From Leptofilum sp050292445 (GTDB taxonomy: Bacteria; Chloroflexota; Anaerolineae; Promineifilales; Promineifilaceae), in contig JBNKLQ010000216.1 of NCBI GenBank assembly GCA_050292445.1, positions 1 through 10,850 on the forward strand: 10,850 nucleotides of DNA, written 5' to 3'. Position numbers and translations under genes: made by a program. This document shows positions 5,411-10,850 of the stretch, piece after piece. Under the pieces are notes generated by a model. It was not told the DNA's origin. It saw nothing but the letters and a program-made list of their open reading frames with translations, and searched no databases. Numbering within the stretch: the first letter of the stretch is position 1; every line of letters starts with the position of its first letter.

Positions 5411-7652
5411 GCTTCATTAAATTCTGGTATAGGTCGATGTACTGATCGGCGACGGCACTCAGGCTGTAGCGGTGCTCGACGGTTTGGCGCGCCTGGCGGC
5501 CCAGCTGCCTGCGCTGGTTTGCGTTGGTCAGCAGGCTGGCCAGGTTTTGGGCCAAAGCACCGGGATCATCGACTGTAAAGCGTAGGCCGTTTTGATTGTG
5601 TTCAATCACGTCCACGTTGCCGGGAATGGCGGACACAACCACCGGTAGGCCACAGCTCATTGCCTCCAGCAAGGCGTTGGAGAGACCTTCAGCGCGGGAA
5701 GGCAGCACAAACAGGTCAGCTTCTTGCAGGTGGCCCAGCACATCGTCAGTTTGGCCATGGAACAGCACCCGCTCGGCGATGCCCAGCTGTTTGGCCAGAG
5801 CCGCTAGTTCTGCTTTGAGCGGCCCATCACCCAGCAGGTGCAGGCAAATTTCGTGGCGTTCTGTCAACTGGCGCACGGCGTGCAGCAGCGTGTCGAGTCC
5901 TTTTTGCGGATGCAGCCGCCCGACAAAGATGAGGCGGGCGGGCGTGTGCAGGTCGTAGCTGGTTTTGGCGAGGATGGCGTCGGTTTCCACCCCGTTGGGC
6001 AGCTCGATGATGCGAGAATTGGGGATGTGAACGGCCGTTAACTCATCCACCACTTTTTCATTCAGCGCCACAAACCGATCACACTTTAAGGCTGTGGGCA
6101 GCATGAAGCGGGCCAGTGCCAGTTGCCGGTCCTCGCGCATCTTGTTGATGTCGCTGGCGTGGCCGCTGTTGGCCAGCTTGCTGATGACCTTTTTGTTTAA
6201 TAAGCGCCCGGCGAGAACGGCCGTAAACGTATGGTAGTTCAGGCCGTGTACGTGAATCACGTCATAGTCGGTCCGCCGCCGCCACAGGTGCCACAGCAGC
6301 GTGAGGATGTAGAGGTAGCCACCAAATTTACGCAGCCCCTTGATGCCTAAAAACTCCCACAAGGTGAAGTTGCGCTGTACCGGAATGCCGTCCAACGTTT
6401 CTTGCGCTGGGGAGCCTCGGAACCACCAGCCGGTGACCAGTTCAACAGCCACTTGCTTTTCTAGCAGTTTGCGGGCCAGCTTGTGCGCCTGCCGCTCCGT
6501 GCCGCCAATCCAGGGATAAAATAGCCGCACCACCATCATCACGCGGGGTGTGTGGTCAGCGGCGGCTTTGAGCTGCCATAGTTTGGATGGGTTTTGCAGC
6601 GCCCAGTCAGCTTCCTGGATGCGTTTTTGGGCGGCGGCGAGGCGGTTACGGCCATGTGTCACAAACACAAAATGGTTGTGCCAATACTGCACCGCACCGC
6701 GCAGCCGATAATATTGCCAGACTTGGGGCAGCAACCCCCACTCCTCATCCGTCAGCGGAAATTCGGCAGCGTAGGCAGCCATAAACGCGAGACCCTGGGC
6801 CTCATCAAGGCGTGACAAAACAGTGATCAAATCAATCAGCCGCCACTCCAACCGGGCTAACTCAAAATCGTGCACGGTCACCGTGCCATCGCCGTGGAAA
6901 AGTAAATTGTGCAAACCATAATCGCCATGAATGATAAGCCGGGGCAATGCGGCCGTTTCCAAAACGTTAGCCAGTCGGGTTAATGTTTCAGCCAGTTCAT
7001 CGCGCTTCTCACACAACCATTGGGCGGCCGGATCAAGCAAATCACGCGTTTTTTCCGGCAGTTCTGCCAACTGGCGCAAGTGCCAATCCAGATCGCGCCG
7101 CCGTTCACCGCTGTAGGATTGGTACCCCAGGTGATGCTCACCCACAGGCAAAAATCCAGATAGCTGGTGATGCAGCCGGGCCAATACAGTTCCGGCCTGA
7201 GCGATTAGCCGCTGGCGCTGCCGCTGGGTCAAAAAATTAGCGGAAACGTTGGTTCCCTCCACAAAATCAAAGAGGGCGTAAGTACGGCCGTTTCGCGGCA
7301 CTAATGTCTCTCCCTCCAGGGTGGCGTTCAGGCGCGGGGCAGGGAAGCCGCAAACGGCCAGCTGGTTGAGAATGGCATGTTCGTAAGTCATCGTAGCGGC
7401 AGGCCAGGGAGAGCGGTACCGCTTCAGCACTTTTTTACCGCTGGATGTGTGCAGTACCAAGCTACTGTTACGATTGCCAAAGGGCAAATTCTGCGGTGGC
7501 TGGACCAGGGTTAACCCAAAGGCGTGCAGAATTTGTTCAGCCGAACCGCGCCCAATTTCCGGCGCGAACAGGCGGGCCAAGACAGCCTGCTTGATCCGGC
7601 TGGGTCGCGGAATGGACCAGATGCGCGGGGGCGTTAGGGCAAATTCACTCAT
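5406..7652 (-). CDS. Fusion protein: APH/CotS-like kinase domain + GT4 glycosyltransferase
   Basis: A 748-residue two-domain protein. Residues ~35-330 form an aminoglycoside-phosphotransferase-fold kinase: GKKVLKRYR (73-81, likely ATP lysine), E91 in the following helix, catalytic loop HGDYGLHN (242-249, D244 as base) and metal-binding HDFE (261-264). Residues ~368-745 form a GT4 glycosyltransferase: FYPWIGGTERQAHKLA (378-393), IHVHG (466-470), FVGRLHPQKGLDTLL (576-590), and PSRAEGLSNALLEAM (651-665) with a canonical E655-x7-E663. No membrane segments are evident. Fusion suggests that phosphorylation and glycosyl transfer act on the same intermediate, but the substrate is unknown. ATG at 7650-7652 is chosen over an in-frame TTG at 7680-7682 because it makes an ATGA overlap with the upstream kinase stop and the longer start would overlap it by ~34 bp. 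The stop lies inside the nested palindrome. Confidence 0.92.
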   Translation of the reverse strand: MSEFALTPPRIWSIPRPSRIKQAVLARLFAPEIGRGSAEQILHAFGLTLVQPPQNLPFGNRNSSLVLHTSSGKKVLKRYRSPWPAATMTYEHAILNQLAVCGFPAPRLNATLEGETLVPRNGRTYALFDFVEGTNVSANFLTQRQRQRLIAQAGTVLARLHHQLSGFLPVGEHHLGYQSYSGERRRDLDWHLRQLAELPEKTRDLLDPAAQWLCEKRDELAETLTRLANVLETAALPRLIIHGDYGLHNLLFHGDGTVTVHDFELARLEWRLIDLITVLSRLDEAQGLAFMAAYAAEFPLTDEEWGLLPQVWQYYRLRGAVQYWHNHFVFVTHGRNRLAAAQKRIQEADWALQNPSKLWQLKAAADHTPRVMMVVRLFYPWIGGTERQAHKLARKLLEKQVAVELVTGWWFRGSPAQETLDGIPVQRNFTLWEFLGIKGLRKFGGYLYILTLLWHLWRRRTDYDVIHVHGLNYHTFTAVLAGRLLNKKVISKLANSGHASDINKMREDRQLALARFMLPTALKCDRFVALNEKVVDELTAVHIPNSRIIELPNGVETDAILAKTSYDLHTPARLIFVGRLHPQKGLDTLLHAVRQLTERHEICLHLLGDGPLKAELAALAKQLGIAERVLFHGQTDDVLGHLQEADLFVLPSRAEGLSNALLEAMSCGLPVVVSAIPGNVDVIEHNQNGLRFTVDDPGALAQNLASLLTNANQRRQLGRQARQTVEHRYSLSAVADQYIDLYQNLMKP

Positions 7653-8446
7653 ACGGCCGTTTGTATCTCCCACGTTGACCAACGTCCCAGCAAGATTTGG
7701 TCCAACTGATGTTGGAACAGGCTGCGCACGGCCGTTAAATCTTCACCGTCATTCGCCACTTCCAACACCAACCACTGTTTGCTCCTGGCATGGGCCACAG
7801 CCAATTCAACAGCCTTATGCGCATGGCGGACAAATTGGGAAATCTCGGCCGGTTCCTTGTGCTGGGCACGCTGCCATAAGCCTCGCTCGTAAATGCGCTT
7901 TTCGCAAACGGCCGCAGATGCCTGCACATAAATAACCAGACCAGGCTGCGGCAGTAGATCAATGTAAGCCGCAATTTGGGCCGGAGCCGGTTTTTCGGCG
8001 CTAGATGTAAAAAGTTGGACAACGCGATGGATAAAGCCTTCGTCAAACAACAATAGTTCATCGGGGCGGAGATGGCGGCGCAGGAATTCGTAGGTGCCCA
8101 TGTGATGGAACAGCCAGGGCAGCACCTGTCGCTGGCGTGTGTCGGCAGCGGCGGGACGGCCTCGTTGGCTGGCCAGCACTTGCGTGATGAGTCGCGGATG
8201 CTGCACCATAAAATTTAGCCGCTGCCCGATGCTCAACAGGTAAAAGACACGCCACAGCAACGGCCGTTGCCACGCTGCCGGAGCCAACCACTGCACCAGC
8301 TTACCGCCCATCGTGCGGCGAGCAAAGGGTCGGGCGGCTTCGACAACAGTGTAGGCACGGCAACCACGTGACTCAAAAAAGCGAGTCACCTCAGGCAAAA
8401 GCGTCGTTTTGCCCGCACCTGGCGCGCCGATAAATTCAATAATCAT
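7649..8446 (-). CDS. P-loop small-molecule kinase (nucleotide-kinase-like)
   Basis: A 265-residue P-loop NTPase without recognisable DNA-binding or membrane parts. Walker A is GAPGAGKT (7-14), directly after an IIEFI beta-strand. A Walker-B-like LLLFDEGF (131-138) resembles the D-E pair of dNMP/dTMP-type kinases. IYVQASAAVCEKRIYERG (172-189) resembles the arginine-containing strand-helix before the lid of such kinases. The region 40-115 is helical and unlike housekeeping kinases, so the phosphate acceptor is uncertain; a nucleotide, a sugar or APS are all possible. ATG at 8444-8446 is preferred to an in-frame TTG at 8462-8464: it comes two bases after the TAA of the upstream gene, has AGGTG 8 bases before it, and places the P-loop at the usual distance from the N-terminus. 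The stop overlaps the next start (ATGA). Confidence 0.85.
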   Translation of the reverse strand: MIIEFIGAPGAGKTTLLPEVTRFFESRGCRAYTVVEAARPFARRTMGGKLVQWLAPAAWQRPLLWRVFYLLSIGQRLNFMVQHPRLITQVLASQRGRPAAADTRQRQVLPWLFHHMGTYEFLRRHLRPDELLLFDEGFIHRVVQLFTSSAEKPAPAQIAAYIDLLPQPGLVIYVQASAAVCEKRIYERGLWQRAQHKEPAEISQFVRHAHKAVELAVAHARSKQWLVLEVANDGEDLTAVRSLFQHQLDQILLGRWSTWEIQTAV

Positions 8447-8448
8447 AG

Positions 8449-9951
8449 TTACAACACCTGCCAAACGGCCGTTTTCAACTGGCGTTCAACTTCGGCAAAC
8501 GGCAGATCGGCATTGATGGTTAACAGGCTCACGGCCTCGTCACTGCCTTCCATTTCGGCAGCAAATTTGTTGAGAAACTGGGCTTTGGCAGTTACGGCCG
8601 TTGGGTCATGGTCTGGTTTGCGCTGCAAGGAAACTTCCGGGCTGACGTTAAGCAGCAGGTAATGGCGCGGCGGGCTAATCTGGCGATAAATCCCCTGCTC
8701 GGCGGTGGCAAAGACACGCCCCACGCGGTTGGCATGTCCGTTCAGATAAATTTTGGGGCCATCCAGCAGCGCTGCCAATGGATACCGGTCATAAATGACA
8801 ACGGCCGTTTCTGCTTTGGCTCGGCTTTCCCGGTAACGATGCAATCGATCCCGACCAATGGAAAGATGATGGCTGTAACGCACAATCTGGCGCAGTTGCA
8901 CCAGCCATCGTGCCAGCCAACTGTCCGACCCCAGCCAGCCAGCCACAGTGCGCTGGCCACGCCGCGCCGCGCGGAAAAGTAAATAAACCAGCTCGCTGCG
9001 CCGCGACGGCTGCTTGCTGCCCAGGTAATACAGCCGCACATCCAACTTCCAGCTCAGCCAGTCAGTGATGCGCTGGCACATGGTTGATTTACCTGCCCCA
9101 TCGGCCCCAATCAGCGCCAGCGTGCGGCCTCCGGTGCACAACGTCATTTTGCGCCGGGGGCTGCTTGGGCGCTGCCGCCACAGTTCACGGAAATAGATGA
9201 GTGATGCGCGGAGGCGAGAATGGCGTTGATACGGCCGTAACCTCCTCCGTACCTGTGACCTCAGCCAGAACAGCTGCCAGCCATCTCTGGTTTCCGCTTG
9301 AACTGTTTGTAAAAAGGCAAAAATAATTTCTTCAGAAACAATGTTGAGCTGTTGCGCCGCCTCAACAATCTGTTCAGGCGTTGTGCGCTGCCAGAGCCAC
9401 TCAATTTCCTGGCGAATGTGTGCCGGTAAGCCGGGTGAACGGATGGAAAACACATCTTTCACTACGTCCCGATCTCGGTATTTAAGCAGCGCCCGCAGGC
9501 AAAGGATGACCAGCTCCACAGCAGGGGATGGCACCAACACGCCCTGCGGCAGGCAGACCGAGGTGAATATTTGTTCCTCGATAGGCAGATGATAATTTTT
9601 GACGTATTGCTCACCCAAAACAAGCTGGTAATGGACGTGCAAATGGAACAGCTTGCCGCTGGCGGCATCGTACCCCAAATGGTTTTCTATGCCGGAATAA
9701 TGTTTGCCAGGTGCAGCCAGCAGCGGCTTCACCTGATGCTCACGAAGGATTTGGCGGAAAAGCGGGGCGTCCTGGGGATTTACAAGGAGGTCGAGGTCGG
9801 TACGGCCGTTTAACGCCTCATTCAACCGCATATTGCTTTTCCAGTGGCAGTACCGTACCCTTGCCTTGTTCAGGGCAAAAAACAGCCGGGTAACAGCCGC
9901 CAACGCCTCTAACTTTTCATAGGTACAAGTGGTCATGACATTAATTCTCAT
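8449..9951 (-). CDS. Two-domain protein: nucleotidyltransferase-fold + thymidylate-kinase-like P-loop domain
   Basis: A 500-residue fusion. The N-terminal half (about 15-240) belongs to the uncharacterised nucleotidyltransferase family seen in polysaccharide clusters: CHWKSN (35-40), GRTDLDLLV (49-57) with D52 and D54 as the metal-binding pair, and HLHVHYQL (103-110). The C-terminal part (about 275-500) is P-loop kinase-like: Walker A GADGAGKS (282-289), VVIYDRYPL (384-392) with the DRY motif of thymidylate kinases, and LLLNVSPEVSLQRK (432-445). The fusion and setting argue against a housekeeping thymidylate kinase; an activator of a sugar or nucleotide-sugar precursor is an inference. The ATG at 9949-9951 overlaps the upstream sulfotransferase by 11 bp; another ATG at 9934-9936 is in frame and neither has a strong ribosome site. 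The stop is two bases before the next ATG. Confidence 0.88.
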   Translation of the reverse strand: MRINVMTTCTYEKLEALAAVTRLFFALNKARVRYCHWKSNMRLNEALNGRTDLDLLVNPQDAPLFRQILREHQVKPLLAAPGKHYSGIENHLGYDAASGKLFHLHVHYQLVLGEQYVKNYHLPIEEQIFTSVCLPQGVLVPSPAVELVILCLRALLKYRDRDVVKDVFSIRSPGLPAHIRQEIEWLWQRTTPEQIVEAAQQLNIVSEEIIFAFLQTVQAETRDGWQLFWLRSQVRRRLRPYQRHSRLRASLIYFRELWRQRPSSPRRKMTLCTGGRTLALIGADGAGKSTMCQRITDWLSWKLDVRLYYLGSKQPSRRSELVYLLFRAARRGQRTVAGWLGSDSWLARWLVQLRQIVRYSHHLSIGRDRLHRYRESRAKAETAVVIYDRYPLAALLDGPKIYLNGHANRVGRVFATAEQGIYRQISPPRHYLLLNVSPEVSLQRKPDHDPTAVTAKAQFLNKFAAEMEGSDEAVSLLTINADLPFAEVERQLKTAVWQVL

Positions 9952-10850
9952 AGGTGTAGCCCGTTAGAAAATCGAACTGATTCATCCTGTCACGGACAAC
10001 GCCGATCCAGTGAGGCGTCCAAGCCACCCGCTGCCGGTAGGGGTCTGGCATCGGTTTCACAATGCCAGCACACGCTTCCAGGTAAGCATCATGAGCCTCA
10101 ATTCCCACAAATTGGCACAAATCCGCCAGCTTCTGCCGAGGCTGCTGCACAAATTCCTCGTAGCGTACGGCCGTTAGGCTGGTACCCGGCAAACGACTAC
10201 GCAGATTGGCCAGCGTGTGGCAGTAGTTAAAATAATGGTCAATTGCGTTCTCAAAACTCCGCCCACCGCGCACCATCATGATGCTGATGGGATCATACGG
10301 GTTGCGAACAACCTGGATGATCCGCAGGTCAACTGTAGCCATCATTGCCTGCAACTGACCCAAAAGCTGCGGCTCCTGCCCAAACTGCCAGGTCGATGGC
10401 CCCGCCTTGCTGTCACCTATGACTTCAATTTCTTGGTGCCGTCCTTGCCATTGGCCAGGCACTGCCAAAGAATATGGCGTCAGACGGCGGGCGGTGACTC
10501 TCCCACGTAACGCCTCGCGCTTTGCCCCCCTCAACAGCAGGTGAAAAATCTGGTCTCGCTTGAACCCGGCAGAGACGTAGTGCAGCGCATCAATTTCGTC
10601 GGCCAGCACCACATTGGGATGGGCATCCAGCAGCGACCCCAGCAGCGTGCCGCCGCTCTTCACCTGGCCGACGAACAGGCAAAACGTTTTTACATCCTGA
10701 AAAAGGGCTGGCTGGCGGTAGGTTTTGTACGCCGTTAGAGCATACCGCCGGGTCGTGTCCAGTTTGTGGAAGATGGGGCTGCGCAGCACTTTGGCACCAG
10801 GGCCATCTTTGGCAAAAGCGCGCCACCGAGCCGAATTCAGCCAGTGAACC
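9941..10850 (-). CDS. Sulfotransferase, LDAHP type (N-terminus possibly beyond the window)
   Basis: A PAPS-dependent sulfotransferase of at least 282 residues. Numbering from the GTG at 10787-10789, the 5'-phosphosulfate loop is VGQVKSGGTLLGSLLDAHP (40-58), followed by ADEIDALHYV. IGDSKAG (124-130) and the 3'-phosphate site VVRNPYDPIS (160-169, with R162 and S169) follow, and RYEEF is at 209-213. Relatives usually read YPRSGHS in the first loop; here the loop reads QVKSGGT, a divergent but still plausible phosphate loop. The frame stays open from the GTG to the right window edge with no stop, and the GTG has no clear ribosome site, so the real start may lie outside. It is the first gene of the visible transcription unit and overlaps the next gene by 11 bp. 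Likely role: sulfation of the glycan made by this cluster. Confidence 0.87.
   Translation of the reverse strand, partial: VHWLNSARWRAFAKDGPGAKVLRSPIFHKLDTTRRYALTAYKTYRQPALFQDVKTFCLFVGQVKSGGTLLGSLLDAHPNVVLADEIDALHYVSAGFKRDQIFHLLLRGAKREALRGRVTARRLTPYSLAVPGQWQGRHQEIEVIGDSKAGPSTWQFGQEPQLLGQLQAMMATVDLRIIQVVRNPYDPISIMMVRGGRSFENAIDHYFNYCHTLANLRSRLPGTSLTAVRYEEFVQQPRQKLADLCQFVGIEAHDAYLEACAGIVKPMPDPYRQRVAWTPHWIGVVRDRMNQFDFLTGYTYEN

Larger units (their letters stand above)
21..10174. repeat. Highly iterated palindrome ACGGCCGT, 20 exact copies dispersed through the window
   Basis: Exact copies start at 21, 472, 1090, 1491, 1955, 2369, 2965, 5068, 6031, 6217, 7284, 7653, 7728, 8260, 8465, 8594, 8801, 9231, 9802 and 10167. 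All 20 have A or T at the plus-strand 3' flank (7 A, 13 T) and 16 have A or T at the 5' flank, so the full consensus is close to WACGGCCGTW. Every gene has at least one copy. In the reading direction the copies encode T-A-V (9 times), N/Y-G-R (7) or R-P (4), so all three frames are used and selection is on the DNA, not the protein. One-base-off versions occur at 2165, 3194, 4603, 6949 and 7908. The core CGGCCG is a self-complementary six-base sequence of the restriction/methylation-site kind. Confidence 0.9.

Noticed and set aside
5406..7652. Antibiotic resistance by aminoglycoside phosphotransferase
   Set aside because: Only the fold is shared. Fusion to a GT4 domain and the glycan-gene context make drug resistance an unlikely role.
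7447..7935. A 162-codon open frame on the plus strand spanning the junction of the fusion gene and the P-loop kinase
   Set aside because: It crosses the ends of two well-supported minus-strand genes, is rich in Pro/Arg/Cys as expected of a GC-rich shadow, and shows no motif.
8449..9951. Housekeeping thymidylate kinase (tmk)
   Set aside because: The P-loop and DRY motifs fit the family, but the domain is fused to a nucleotidyltransferase-fold domain and sits in a polysaccharide cluster. No gene symbol is given.

Overview
All nine genes in this window lie on the minus strand and appear to form one long transcription unit reading from about 10850 down to 1. The source is probably a member of the Chloroflexota (Anaerolineae/Caldilinea-like lineages) from an environmental genome. 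This rests on family resemblance: 'choice-of-anchor' beta-helix proteins with a YLPL-type tail, LDAHP-type sulfotransferases, and exopolysaccharide clusters with CHWKSN nucleotidyltransferases. It is an inference, not a proof. There are no RNA genes, CRISPR arrays, transposases or phage genes.

Layout in transcription order: (9) a sulfotransferase whose frame is open to the right window edge; (8) a two-domain protein, nucleotidyltransferase-fold domain plus thymidylate-kinase-like P-loop domain; (7) a small P-loop kinase; (6) a fusion of an aminoglycoside-phosphotransferase-like kinase with a GT4 glycosyltransferase; then a 65-bp gap holding a nested palindrome; (5) a second, different sulfotransferase; (4) a secreted right-handed parallel beta-helix protein; (3) a GT4 glycosyltransferase; (2) a GT-B glycosyltransferase; a 128-bp gap containing a noncoding repeat; and (1) the N-terminus of a GDP-mannose/UDP-glucose 6-dehydrogenase, cut by the left edge. 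Most junctions overlap or are separated by a few bases (for example ATGA at 7649-7652 and TAA-TT-ATG at 1393-1400), which implies translational coupling.

Taken together the genes look like part of an exopolysaccharide or capsule locus. The dehydrogenase would supply a uronic-acid nucleotide sugar, three glycosyltransferase domains would build the glycan, two PAPS-dependent sulfotransferases would sulfate it, and a secreted beta-helix protein would bind or process it outside the cell. The unusual part is the central block of genes 8-7-6, three tightly coupled genes carrying one nucleotidyltransferase fold and three distinct ATP/nucleotide-using kinase-type domains. Their substrate cannot be read from sequence, but the position suggests activation or phosphorylation of a polysaccharide building block.

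The strongest unexplained signal is at the DNA level. The 8-bp palindrome ACGGCCGT occurs exactly 20 times in 10.85 kb, where well under one copy is expected, and always with A or T on its plus-strand 3' side. It is spread over all genes and all three reading frames, so it behaves like the highly iterated palindrome HIP1 of cyanobacteria rather than like a protein motif.
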